A DNA stretch of 40,037 nucleotides from Ferrovibrio sp. (GCF_002796975.1 NZ_PEKV01000011.1:62338-102374), one strand, 5' to 3'. Shown: positions 8,563 through 16,253, counted from the first letter of the stretch. A program made the numbers and translations. Notes: generated by a model from the sequence alone, not told the origin.

Positions 8563-9174
8563 TTACGCGGCGAAGCGCAGGATGAGCGAGGTCTCGCCCG
8601 GCTCGGCCTGCAGGTTGCAGCCTGCCATCGCGGCAAGCTGCTGCGCATAGCGCGCGATCGCCGCCGCCGGTTCGGCCGGCAGGGCGCCGTCGCCAAGTCC
8701 CTGCGCAACATGATCCTGCCAGCGCAGGGTGGTGCCCTCGGCGCGGATCAGCCAGGCCGCGCCGTCTTTCACAAGACCGAGGCTGCCGCCGCGCGGCAGC
8801 GCCTGCGCCGCCAGCGACAGGCCGAGCAGCAAAGCCTTGCCAAGCGGCTTGGGCAATGTGTCTGCCGTGGCGGGCAGCAGCAGGCTCAGCTTGCCGCCAT
8901 CGAAATAGGCCTTGGCTACGCGCGAGAATTCCGCATAGGCCATCGGCTCGTTCATGCTGCCCGAGGCACCGAGCGCGAGCCGGAAAAAGCTCAGGCGTTT
9001 TGCCGCATCGCTGGCCGATTGTGCGATCAGGCCGATGGCTTCCTCGCGCATCGCGGCATCGGTCTCCTCGACCAGCAGTTCCACGCCGTTGTTCACCGCG
9101 CCGATGCTGCCGGCCAGGTCATGGCACAGCCGCGAACAGATCAGGGCGACAAGGTCGGGATTTTCGCTGGCCAT
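8563..9174 (-). CDS. chpT: Histidine phosphotransferase ChpT
   Basis: The protein has 203 residues. The N-terminal helix carries SRLCHDLAGSIGAVNNGVEL, with the phosphorylatable histidine at H18, the ChpT/HisKA-like dimerisation signature. The rest is a degenerate ATPase-like fold with no clear ATP-binding boxes. ChpT passes phosphate from the hybrid kinase CckA to CtrA and CpdR. Its place next to ctrA, on the opposite strand beyond a small permease gene, fits this role. CckA is not in the window. Confidence 0.93.
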   Translation of the reverse strand: MASENPDLVALICSRLCHDLAGSIGAVNNGVELLVEETDAAMREEAIGLIAQSASDAAKRLSFFRLALGASGSMNEPMAYAEFSRVAKAYFDGGKLSLLLPATADTLPKPLGKALLLGLSLAAQALPRGGSLGLVKDGAAWLIRAEGTTLRWQDHVAQGLGDGALPAEPAAAIARYAQQLAAMAGCNLQAEPGETSLILRFAA

Positions 9175-9287
9175 CGGCGGCGCTCCGGTGTTTCGGCCTG
9201 TCTGCGGGTGGCAGTCAGGCGATGCCCTGTCTAGAATGTCTGCGGCGGGCAGGCAACCGCAAGCTGGGGCAGATCAGGCACGTGAAT

Positions 9288-9467
9288 ATGCTGGCACCGT
9301 TCGTTCCGGGCGACTGGGTGGAAAACACGCTGCGGCCCGACTGGGGACCGGGGCAGGTGCAGTCGTCGATCGGCGCGCGCGTCACCGTCAATTTTCTCCA
9401 TGCCGGCAAACAGCTGATCAATACCGACCAGGTCGTGCTGCGCCCGGTCAAACCACCTGAAGACTGA
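9288..9467 (+). CDS. Small DUF3553 protein
   Basis: The 59-residue protein MLAPFVPGDWVENTLR..., with DWGPGQVQS and VTVNFLHAGKQLI, matches the DUF3553 pattern, a short beta-rich fold. Its function is unknown; related SH3-like folds occur at the ends of UvrD-type helicases. ATG 9288 is chosen because the family begins about here, with GTG 9282 as an alternative. cysQ follows after 7 bp, so the two may share a transcript. Confidence 0.75.
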   Translation: MLAPFVPGDWVENTLRPDWGPGQVQSSIGARVTVNFLHAGKQLINTDQVVLRPVKPPED

Positions 9468-9474
9468 CCCTTTA

Positions 9475-10266
9475 ATGACGCTGAATCATCAAACTCTCGC
9501 CGAGGCTTTGCTGCCGCTTGCCCATGAGGCCGGCGCCGCCATCATGGCAGTCTATGCCACGCCCTTCACGACGCGGTCGAAAGACGACCGCAGCCCGGTG
9601 ACCGATGCCGATGATGCGGCGGAAGCCATCATTCTCGCCGGCCTGCACAAGCTGACGCCCGGGATTCCGGTGGTGGCCGAAGAACTGGCGGCACGCGGCG
9701 AAGCGCCCAAGGTCGGCGACGGACCCTTCTGGCTGGTCGACCCGCTGGACGGCACACGCGAATTCATCGAACGTAACGGTGAGTTCACCGTCAACATTGC
9801 ACTGATCGAAAATACCCGTCCGGTGCTGGGCATCGTGCTGGCGCCGGCGCTGGAGGTTGCCTGGCTTGGTGGGCCGCAGGGCGCGCAGCGCTTCGACAAG
9901 CTGCACCCCGAGGGCAGGGTGATCCAGGCGCGTCCGGTGCCGAAAGTGGCGCCGCTGGTGCTGGTCAGCCGCAATCACCGCGAGGCGTCGGTGGATACCT
10001 GGCTGAAGCAGCAGATGGCGCCGGAGACGAAAACCGTCGGCTCGTCGCTGAAATTCTGCCAGATCGCCGAAGGGTCTGCCGATTTCTATCCGCGTTTTGC
10101 GGCAATCTCGGAATGGGATACTGCGGCGGGACAGGCGGTGCTGGAAGCGGCCGGCGGCAAGGTACTCGTCTGGGACGGTCCGGCCGACAAGCCGAATATC
10201 GGCGCGGCGCTGCATTACGGCAAGCCGGACTTCCGCAACCTGCCGTTCCTCGCGCGCGGCGCCTGA
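9475..10266 (+). CDS. cysQ: 3'(2'),5'-bisphosphate nucleotidase CysQ
   Basis: The protein has 263 residues of the inositol-monophosphatase superfamily. Metal-binding motifs are VVAEEL, DPLDGTREF and WDTAAGQAVLEAAGG. CysQ hydrolyses 3'-phosphoadenosine 5'-phosphate (PAP), left after PAPS use, to AMP and phosphate. The cys cluster at 25030-32419 has an APS kinase domain, so PAP recycling makes sense, although the two loci are 15 kb apart. The gene is tail-to-tail with the TrhA-like gene, stops 1 bp apart. IMPase paralogues share these motifs, but REFI after DGT favours CysQ. Confidence 0.92.
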   Translation: MTLNHQTLAEALLPLAHEAGAAIMAVYATPFTTRSKDDRSPVTDADDAAEAIILAGLHKLTPGIPVVAEELAARGEAPKVGDGPFWLVDPLDGTREFIERNGEFTVNIALIENTRPVLGIVLAPALEVAWLGGPQGAQRFDKLHPEGRVIQARPVPKVAPLVLVSRNHREASVDTWLKQQMAPETKTVGSSLKFCQIAEGSADFYPRFAAISEWDTAAGQAVLEAAGGKVLVWDGPADKPNIGAALHYGKPDFRNLPFLARGA

Positions 10267-10267
10267 A

Positions 10268-10918
10268 CTAGGCGATCGCCACATCCACCAGGATGGCGGC
10301 GTAATGACAGGCCGCGGCGGCCAGCACGAAGACATGCCAGATCGCATTCTGGTAGGGCAGCCTTTCCCACAGATGGAACACCACGCCGAGCGAATACAGC
10401 CCGCCGCCGGTGACCAGCAGGTTCAGTGCTGCCAGTGACATGCTGCTGAGCAGGGGTTCGAGCGCGGCGAGGATCACCCAGCCGAGCAACAGATAGGCGG
10501 CGACCGACAGTTTCTCGAAGCGCAGCGGATAGCGTAATTTCAGGAACACCCCGACCAGCGCCACGCTCCAGACGAAGCCGAGCAGCGCAGCGCCCCAGGC
10601 ACCGCCGATCACGATCAGCGAAAACGGCGTATAGGTGCCGGCGATCATCACGAAAATGGCGGCATGATCGAAGCGGCGGAACACCGCTTTCAGCTTCGCC
10701 TGCCTGGTCAGATTGTAGAGCGCCGAACAGGCCAGCATGGCGAGCAGGCCGAAGCCGTAGATGCCGAGGCTCAGGCCGCGCGGCAGATCCGGGTGGAGGG
10801 CGACGAAGACAATCAACGTGATGCAGGCCGCGAGACCGAAGCCCAGACCGAGCAGATGCACCACGGCATCGGCCAGCAGTTCGGCGCGGGTACATTCACG
10901 TCGGGTATAGGTCGTCAT
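10268..10918 (-). CDS. Haemolysin-III/TrhA family membrane protein
   Basis: The protein has 216 residues with seven predicted transmembrane helices. Family motifs are CSALYNLTR, the FDHAAIFVMIAGTYTP block with its conserved Asp-His, and the C-terminal HVFVLAAAACHY. These His/Asp residues form the metal site of the PAQR/HlyIII fold. Bacterial members such as YqfA/TrhA affect membrane properties; their haemolytic activity is historical and unproven for most. The N-terminus has the usual ELLADAVVHLLGLG entry helix. Confidence 0.9.
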   Translation of the reverse strand: MTTYTRRECTRAELLADAVVHLLGLGFGLAACITLIVFVALHPDLPRGLSLGIYGFGLLAMLACSALYNLTRQAKLKAVFRRFDHAAIFVMIAGTYTPFSLIVIGGAWGAALLGFVWSVALVGVFLKLRYPLRFEKLSVAAYLLLGWVILAALEPLLSSMSLAALNLLVTGGGLYSLGVVFHLWERLPYQNAIWHVFVLAAAACHYAAILVDVAIA

Positions 10919-10996
10919 GCCGGTCCCTCAGGTCTCGGCACGATCCTAGCGCAGGGATTGCGGCGGAATGAAGACGAGCTGCGTGACTACCTTGCG

Positions 10997-11554
10997 TCAG
11001 CGCAGCGGATCGTCGTCGCGCTCGTTGTGCGGCGCGGGTTCGTAGCCGCGCAGATCGGCGAAGCGCAGCAGCTGGTTCGGCGTCAGTGCATCGCGCGCTG
11101 CCAGATGGCTGCGCAGGCGCAGCGCGCGGATGCGGCCATCCAGCGCGGAAATCCGTGCCGTCAGCGCATCGACCTTGGTGGCTTCGATATTGTTCTCGGC
11201 AAAGGCGCGGGTCAGCCGGCGTTCCTCGGTGGCCAGCCGGCGGCCCAGGACTGCGATCTCGACATCGGTATCATGCTGCATCTGGCGAAGCTGGGCGCGC
11301 TGCGCGTCGCTGAGGTCGAGCGACTCCGCGATCTGCAACGCGGTCTGGGGCGCCGGATAGAGGTGGCGTTCAGCCTCGGCGGTATCCTGCGCATTCACGG
11401 CGACGAAAATCGCGGCGGTCGGCGGGAGGGTCGGAATATCGGTATCGGTGGCCTGCGCCTGGCTTTCGGCCGGAGACCGGCCAATGGATCCCAAAGCGAA
11501 ACCAGCGGCCAGTGTCAGGCCGAACGCCAGCGTGGCGAGCAGACGTCGCGTCAC
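10997..11554 (-). CDS. Spy/CpxP-like periplasmic protein (LTXXQ type)
   Basis: The protein has 185 residues. An N-terminal hydrophobic segment (LLATLAFGLTLAAGFALG) suggests a signal peptide or anchor. The rest is helical and charged, with LDLSDAQRAQLRQMQHD and a late ALTPNQLLRF, matching the paired LT(x)2Q motifs of Spy/CpxP and the heavy-metal-resistance (CnrR/ZraP) group. Such proteins are periplasmic chaperones or metal-stress sensors. No metal-binding cluster is evident. It is monocistronic, and no two-component genes lie nearby. Confidence 0.68.
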   Translation of the reverse strand: MTRRLLATLAFGLTLAAGFALGSIGRSPAESQAQATDTDIPTLPPTAAIFVAVNAQDTAEAERHLYPAPQTALQIAESLDLSDAQRAQLRQMQHDTDVEIAVLGRRLATEERRLTRAFAENNIEATKVDALTARISALDGRIRALRLRSHLAARDALTPNQLLRFADLRGYEPAPHNERDDDPLR

Positions 11555-11634
11555 GGCGTATCTCCTAAGACTTGAGCAAAGAACCGAGCGGAATATGGCT
11601 CGGTAGCGCGCGCAATCTAGGGTGAGGCGTTGTG

Positions 11635-13422
11635 TCAGTCGGTGATGGCGATCACGTCGGACGCAGGCGGATCGGCATAGATGCGCATCACATCGGCGTG
11701 ACGGCGCTCCAGCGTCGCGCGCTGGTTGATATAGCCCTTGTCGGTAATCTCGTTGGCGTCGATCGACGGCGGCTCGCTCAGGAGAATCACGCGCTGCACC
11801 TTCAGCGAAGAGGCGCCGCCCTGTGCCTTGTTATGCAGGGCCAGCTTTTCGGCGATCTGCCGGCGCAGCTCTTCCGGCGCGATGTCTTTCGCCGCAGCGG
11901 AAGCCCAGGCCAGCAGCCCGATGAAGCTGCGGTCCTGCCCGGTCACCACAGCATCCTGCAGCAGTGGCGAGCAGGCGGCCAGAGCTGCAACGCGGACTCC
12001 CCCGACGTGAACCCATGTGCCGGTGGTCAGCTTGAAGTCTTCCGCCGTGCGACCGTCGAAGACCACGCCCTTGGCCGGATCACTCTCATCCGCCAGCCTG
12101 GCGGCATCGCCGATGCAGTAGAAGCCGTCCTCGTCGAAGGCCTTCCTGGTCTGCTCTTCGCTGCCGAGATACCCCGGCGTCACGTTGGGGCCTTTGACGC
12201 GGATTTCCAGCTTGCTGCCCGAGGGCACGAATTTCAGCTGCACGCCCGGCACCGGCACGCCGATTACGCCGGCGCGCTCGATCGGGTAATGCGCGGCTGT
12301 GGCCAGCGGCGAGGTCTCGGTCGAACCCCAGCTCGACGTCATGATCACGCGCTTGCCAAGAGTCCTGATCGACAGCGCCTCCAGCCGGGCCCAGAGATCG
12401 GGTGGCAGAGCAGCGCCGGCATAGAAGATCATCTGCAGCCGGCGGAAGAAGCGCTCGCAGAGCGCGGCGTCCTTTTCCAGATGCGGGATCAGCATGGCGT
12501 AGCCGGCCGGCACGTTGAAATAGATCGTTGGCGACACGTCGCTCAGGTTCGCCACCGTCCTGTCGACCAGGCCGGGCGCCGGCTTGCCGTCGTCGATATA
12601 CAGCGTGCCGCCCTGGCGCAACACCATGTTGAAATTGTGGTTGCCGCCAAACGTATGATTCCACGGCAGCCAGTCGAGCAGTACCGGCGGCGTCTTCTGC
12701 AGGAAGGGCCAGATCTGCGCAATCGCCTGCTGGTTGGAACACAGCATGCGATGCGTGTTGATCACGCCCTTGGGCAGGCCGGTGGAACCGGAGGTGAAGA
12801 GGTATTTGGCGACCCAGTCGGGGCGGATCGCGTTGAAGCGCGCATCGGCGGCGGGAGTCGGCTCGGTGGTGCGCAGGGCGGAAATGTCGGTGATCGTTTC
12901 GATATCTTTGGGCAGCGTGGCCAGCACCTTCTCGAACGGTCCGCCACCTTGCGCGAAAATCAGACGCGGTTTTACCAGGCCGACGATGTGATGCACCTTG
13001 GCGAAATCGCCGCTCATCAGCGAATAGGCGACCGAGACCGGCGTGACCGGCACGCCGGCGACGAAACCGCCCAGCATCAGCAGCGCATGATCGATGCTGT
13101 TGCCCGAGAGAATCGCGATGGGTGTCGACTGGTCGAGGCCGCGATCGAGCAAACCTTGCGCGATGCTGCGTGCGGCATCCCAGGCATCGCCATAGCTGAC
13201 CTTGCGCCAGCCGCCGGTCGGGACTTTTTCGGCCAGGAAGACGGTCTGCGGCTGACGTTCGGCCTGGCGCTGCAGCAACTGACCCAGATGATCGGCATGG
13301 GCGCCGAGCGGCTCTTCGGATTCGAGGATGAAGCCGCCGCCAGCGAGGGCGCGTTGACGGATGCGTGGCGTCGCCAGCTCAAGCGGCATGAAGGACGGCT
13401 TGGTCTCGCCCGACTGGATCAT
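11635..13422 (-). CDS. Feruloyl-CoA synthase family acyl-CoA ligase
   Basis: The protein has 595 residues of the ANL superfamily. The AMP-binding P-loop is YLFTSGSTGLPKGV, followed by SSWGSTETSP and the FYCIGDAA adenylate motif. DGRTAEDFKLTTGTWVHVG and the tail EITDKGYINQRATLERR are specific to the feruloyl-CoA synthase branch. It activates ferulate or a related aromatic acid with ATP and CoA. The start is ATG 13422, directly after GGAGGAA. It is last in a minus-strand cassette after a thiolase and an AcuI-type reductase. The exact substrate is inferred from the family. Confidence 0.88.
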   Translation of the reverse strand: MIQSGETKPSFMPLELATPRIRQRALAGGGFILESEEPLGAHADHLGQLLQRQAERQPQTVFLAEKVPTGGWRKVSYGDAWDAARSIAQGLLDRGLDQSTPIAILSGNSIDHALLMLGGFVAGVPVTPVSVAYSLMSGDFAKVHHIVGLVKPRLIFAQGGGPFEKVLATLPKDIETITDISALRTTEPTPAADARFNAIRPDWVAKYLFTSGSTGLPKGVINTHRMLCSNQQAIAQIWPFLQKTPPVLLDWLPWNHTFGGNHNFNMVLRQGGTLYIDDGKPAPGLVDRTVANLSDVSPTIYFNVPAGYAMLIPHLEKDAALCERFFRRLQMIFYAGAALPPDLWARLEALSIRTLGKRVIMTSSWGSTETSPLATAAHYPIERAGVIGVPVPGVQLKFVPSGSKLEIRVKGPNVTPGYLGSEEQTRKAFDEDGFYCIGDAARLADESDPAKGVVFDGRTAEDFKLTTGTWVHVGGVRVAALAACSPLLQDAVVTGQDRSFIGLLAWASAAAKDIAPEELRRQIAEKLALHNKAQGGASSLKVQRVILLSEPPSIDANEITDKGYINQRATLERRHADVMRIYADPPASDVIAITD

Positions 13423-13464
13423 GTTTCCTCCCACGGAAACCGGTTTTTTATCATGCCACCGATT

Positions 13465-13483
13465 TTGTAAGGCAGCATTACAA
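13465..13483. promoter_or_regulatory. Candidate operator upstream of the feruloyl-CoA synthase gene
   Basis: TTGTAA-GGCAGCA-TTACAA is an exact 6-bp inverted repeat with a 7-bp spacer, 43 bp upstream of the ATG. It looks like a dimeric MarR/TetR-type site. The regulator is unknown, and none is encoded next to it. Confidence 0.5.
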
Positions 13484-13584
13484 TGTCATGCAGACTACAG
13501 CCGGGTTGGGCGGCGGGCAAGGGGGAAGCTCAGGACTTCGCCTTCGCCTTTTTCGCCTTCAGCCGTGGCGGCGGCGCGATGTGC

Positions 13585-13667
13585 CATGGCCGGGCTTGTC
13601 CCGGCCATCCACGACTTTGCTATCGGTGCGGTAGGCGTGGATGCCCGGCACAAGGCCGGGCATGACA
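13585..13667. repeat. Paired REP-like palindromes, pair A (3' of acuI)
   Basis: Two palindromic units lie in inverted orientation. Unit 1 has stem TGGCCGGG (13587-13594) with CCCGGCCA (13600-13607). Unit 2 has stem ATGCCCGGC (13641-13649) with GCCGGGCAT (13655-13663). The units are about 29 bp and separated by 22 bp, and each carries the flank CCACG or CGTGG. The pair begins 6 bp after the acuI stop. This is a dispersed alphaproteobacterial repeat type; read as protein it gives the common false peptide MAGLVPAIH. Confidence 0.88.
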
Positions 13668-13672
13668 GTTTA

Positions 13673-14662
13673 CTACTTCGCGATATCGATCACCACGCGG
13701 CCGCGAATCTGGCCGGCGATGATCTTCGGCGCGAGGCTGAGCACGTCCGACAGCGGATGCACTTCGGTGATCTTGGCGAGTGCATCTTTCGGCAGGTCCT
13801 GTGCCAGTTGCCACCAGGCGCGTTTGCGCCTGTGCATCGGCGCCATCACGGAATCGACGCCGAGCAGGCTGACATTGCGCAGGATGAAGGGAAACACGCT
13901 GGCCGGCAGGTCGTTGCCGCCCGCCAGACCGCAGGCGGCGACATAACCGCCGTATTTGATCTGGCCGAGCACAGTCGCGAGCGTCTGGCCGCCGACGGAA
14001 TCGACCGCCCCCGCCCAGCGTTCCTTCGCCATCGGCGCGCCTTTCTGCGAGAGCTCTTTGCGCGTGACAAAACTGCTGGCGCCCAGCGAGGACAGATAGT
14101 CATGCGTCTCCGGCCGGCCGGTGGCGGCCGCCACCTTGTAGCCCTTGCGCGCCAGGATCGCGATGGCGACCGAGCCGACGCCGCCGGCAGCGCCGGTCAC
14201 CAGCACTTCGCCGTCATCCTTGGTGAGGCCGGCATCTTCCAGCGCCATCACGCAGAGCATCGCGGTATAGCCGGCCGTGCCGATCGCCATCGCCTCCTGC
14301 ATCGAAAACGCATCGGGCAGGCGCACCAGCCAGTCGCTTTTCACGCTGGCGAAGCGGCTGTACGCGCCCCATTGTGTTTCGGACAGGCCGTAGCCGTTGA
14401 CGATCACCTTGTCGCCCGGCTTGAAATCCGGATTGCCCGACATCACCACGCTGCCGGCGAGATCGATGCCGGCCACCATCGGCAGCTTGCGGGCGATCCG
14501 CCCGCCGGTCAGCGCCAGGCCGTCCTTGTAGTTCAGCGTCGAATAGGCAACCTCGACCAGCACGTCATTCTGCGGCAGGTCCTTCTTGCTCAGCTCCTTG
14601 AAGCCGGCTTTCGGCTTGCCGTCGATCTCTTCGATCACCACGGCGCGGAAGGTATCGGACAT
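13673..14662 (-). CDS. acuI: AcuI-type acrylyl-CoA reductase / YhdH-YhfP family oxidoreductase
   Basis: The protein has 329 residues of the zinc-free medium-chain reductase family. N-terminal STLNYKDGLALTG and GIDLAGSV, then the Rossmann motif TGAAGGVGSVAIAIL, and C-terminal DSVMAPMHRRKRAWWQLA, are the YhdH/AcuI signature. It reduces short 2-enoyl-CoA esters such as acryloyl-CoA with NADPH. MSDTFRAVV at 14662 is the real start; the 17 codons upstream lie inside a repeat and encode the spurious MAGLVPAIH peptide. It stands between thiolase and feruloyl-CoA synthase genes and is bracketed by repeat pairs. Confidence 0.88.
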   Translation of the reverse strand: MSDTFRAVVIEEIDGKPKAGFKELSKKDLPQNDVLVEVAYSTLNYKDGLALTGGRIARKLPMVAGIDLAGSVVMSGNPDFKPGDKVIVNGYGLSETQWGAYSRFASVKSDWLVRLPDAFSMQEAMAIGTAGYTAMLCVMALEDAGLTKDDGEVLVTGAAGGVGSVAIAILARKGYKVAAATGRPETHDYLSSLGASSFVTRKELSQKGAPMAKERWAGAVDSVGGQTLATVLGQIKYGGYVAACGLAGGNDLPASVFPFILRNVSLLGVDSVMAPMHRRKRAWWQLAQDLPKDALAKITEVHPLSDVLSLAPKIIAGQIRGRVVIDIAK

Positions 14663-14685
14663 GGGTATTTCCCTAACAAGGAAGG

Positions 14686-14770
14686 CGTGGATGGCCGGGA
14701 CAAGCCCGGCCATGACAAAGGATGATTACAAATTTCAGTGTCATGCCCGGACTTGTTTCGGGCATCCACG
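14686..14770. repeat. Paired REP-like palindromes, pair B (between thiolase and acuI genes)
   Basis: Unit 3 (14686-14717) and unit 4 (14739-14770) are inverted copies of the same element as pair A, separated by 21 bp, but arranged the opposite way round (CCACG flanks outward). It starts 23 bp upstream of the acuI ATG and ends 9 bp from the thiolase stop. The strong hairpins probably separate the two cistrons in the mRNA. Confidence 0.88.
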
Positions 14771-14779
14771 TCTTAACTT

Positions 14780-15946
14780 TCAACGCAGCGGTTCGAGGAT
14801 CGAGACGTAGTTGGCCACCGCGACACCGCCCATGTTGAAGACACCGCCGAGCCTGGCATTCTTCACCTGGATGTCGCCGGCAGAGCCGTTCAGCTGCATC
14901 GCTGCCATCACATGCATCGAGACGCCGGTGGCGCCAATCGGATGGCCCTTCGACTTCAGGCCGCCCGACGGATTGACCGGCAGCTTGCCGTCGGCCTGGG
15001 TCCAGCCTTCCTTGATGGCTTTGGCGCCTTCGCCCAGCGCGGTCAGCCCCATGGCTTCGTATTCGATCAGTTCGGCAATGGTGAAACAGTCGTGGCTCTC
15101 GGCAAAGGAAAGATCCCACACGGAGAGGCCGGCTTCAGCCAGCGCGTCGGCCCAGGCCTTGGCCGGGCCCTCGAAGGCGATCACGTCGCGTTTGGCCATC
15201 GGCAGGAAATCCTGCACGTGTTTCGAAGCGCGGAAGGCAATTGCCTTCTTCATGCGCAGCGCCGTCTGCACGTCGGTCATCACCAGGGCTGCGGCGCCGT
15301 CCGACACCATCGAGCAGTCGGTGCGGCGCATGCCGCCGGTCACAATGGGGTTCTTGTCCGACACGGTCTTGCAGAAGTCGTAGCCGAAATCCTTCTGCAT
15401 ATGCGCCAGCGGATTCTTGGCGCCGTTCTTGTGGTTCTTGGCGGCGATCATCGCGGTGGCGTCCGACTGGTCGCCATAGCGCTGGAAATACTGCTTCTGG
15501 ATCGAATCGAACACGCCGGCGAAGCCACCTTCGTTGAAGACCTCGGTCTTCTTGTAGCTCGCCTTGACCAGGATATTGCCGACCATCTCGGTCGAGGCGG
15601 AGGTCATCTTCTCGACACCGATGCAGAGCACGAAACGCGCCTTGCGCGCGGCAATCGCGTTCAGACCCTGATAGATCGCCGCCGTACCGGTCGAGCAGGC
15701 ATTCTCCACCCGCGTTGCCGGCTTGAAGCGCAGCGCCGGATCGGCCTGCAGCACCAGCGAAGCAGTGAAATCCTGGTCGATCAGCCCGCCGTTGAAATGA
15801 CCCAGATAGATCGCATCGACATCCTTCGGCTCGATGCCGGCATCGCGGATCGCCCCGACCGCCACTTCGACGACGAGGTCTTCGGCGTCGCGCCCATCCA
15901 GTTTGCCGAATTTGCTGTGGTGCCAGCCGACGATGCAGGCAGTCAT
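14780..15946 (-). CDS. SCP-x type thiolase (acetyl-CoA acetyltransferase family)
   Basis: The protein has 388 residues. The nucleophilic cysteine is C84 in ENACSTGTAAIYQG; HDCFT (285-289) and GHPIGATG (334-341) complete the active site. HDCF, not the classical CxG ending, marks the SCP-x/non-decarboxylating branch of thiolases. It likely cleaves a 3-oxoacyl-CoA to acetyl-CoA and a shortened acyl-CoA. It is upstream of acuI and the feruloyl-CoA synthase gene on the same strand, suggesting side-chain degradation of an aromatic or acyl substrate. No enoyl-CoA hydratase or hydroxyacyl dehydrogenase is seen beside it. Confidence 0.9.
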   Translation of the reverse strand: MTACIVGWHHSKFGKLDGRDAEDLVVEVAVGAIRDAGIEPKDVDAIYLGHFNGGLIDQDFTASLVLQADPALRFKPATRVENACSTGTAAIYQGLNAIAARKARFVLCIGVEKMTSASTEMVGNILVKASYKKTEVFNEGGFAGVFDSIQKQYFQRYGDQSDATAMIAAKNHKNGAKNPLAHMQKDFGYDFCKTVSDKNPIVTGGMRRTDCSMVSDGAAALVMTDVQTALRMKKAIAFRASKHVQDFLPMAKRDVIAFEGPAKAWADALAEAGLSVWDLSFAESHDCFTIAELIEYEAMGLTALGEGAKAIKEGWTQADGKLPVNPSGGLKSKGHPIGATGVSMHVMAAMQLNGSAGDIQVKNARLGGVFNMGGVAVANYVSILEPLR

Positions 15947-16045
15947 GCGGTCTCTCCCGAAAAGCTTTGTTGTCTGGTGCGGTTAAGAGAAGAGGGGCGG
16001 TGGATGAAGTCAAGGCATGCCCCGGACTGGCAGCGACCGCGTCGG

Positions 16046-16145
16046 GATTCGTTTTGCTCCTTTTTGCTCGCAGGTGTTCGTTTTGCTTCGTTTGCGTTCG
16101 TTGGTGCTCGTTCCGGTTCGTTTGGCTTCGTTTGTGTTCGTGGCC
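16046..16145. repeat. Ten tandem degenerate 10-bp units (GTTCGTTTGN)
   Basis: Cut every 10 bp, this stretch gives units such as GTTCGTTTTG, CTTCGTTTGC, GTTCGTTGGT, GTTCGTTTGG, CTTCGTTTGT. The seven units from 16076 are the best conserved. The period equals about one DNA turn and is not a multiple of three, so this is not coding. It fills the space between two divergent genes. Confidence 0.85.
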
Positions 16146-16174
16146 TGGCTAAGTCCTTGATTTGCCGTGAATGA

Positions 16175-16189
16175 GAACATAAGGCGAAA
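16175..16189. promoter_or_regulatory. LexA-like box 1
   Basis: GAAC-ATAAGGC-GAAA matches the alphaproteobacterial SOS box GAAC-N7-GAAC in 7 of 8 positions. It lies just upstream of the predicted -35 of the next gene. Confidence 0.4.
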
Positions 16190-16194
16190 ATTCC

Positions 16195-16223
16195 TTGCTT
16201 CAAGAGATGGCGACCTGTATATT
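16195..16223 (+). promoter_or_regulatory. Sigma-70 type promoter for the peptidoglycan-binding gene
   Basis: The -35 is TTGCTT (16195-16200), then a 17-bp spacer, then -10 TATATT (16218-16223). Transcription would start about 16230, giving a short leader with a GGGAG ribosome site before ATG 16254. Confidence 0.6.
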
Positions 16224-16235
16224 CACTATCTGTTC
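16221..16235. promoter_or_regulatory. LexA-like box 2 overlapping the -10/start region
   Basis: ATTC-ACTATCT-GTTC matches GTTC-N7-GTTC in 7 of 8 positions and overlaps the -10 and likely transcription start, a normal place for a repressor. TGAGAACA (16172-16179) and TGTTCTCA (16231-16238) also form an exact 8-bp inverted repeat. Confidence 0.45.
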
Positions 16236-16253
16236 TCAATCAGGGAGTCGCCC

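Noticed and set aside
11632-13470. 612-codon open frame on the plus strand
   Set aside because: It is antisense to the feruloyl-CoA synthase gene; low-complexity His/Arg/Gln composition.
13530-13577. Minus-strand frame ending in a Lys/Ala-rich tail (RLKAKKAKAKS, stop at 13530)
   Set aside because: It looks like the tail of a lost gene next to repeat pair A, but it has no start and is too short to support a pseudogene call.
14663-14713. N-terminal extension of AcuI beginning MAGLVPAIH
   Set aside because: These codons lie in a REP-like repeat; the same peptide arises from such repeats in other places (for example near 13588).
16046-16145. GTTCG array read as multiple LexA sites
   Set aside because: LexA boxes need an 11-bp period (GTTC-N7-GTTC); the array has a 10-bp period.
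16167-16253. Upstream start for the peptidoglycan-binding protein
   Set aside because: The codons overlap the promoter, the -10 and the LexA-like boxes; ATG 16254 has the ribosome site.
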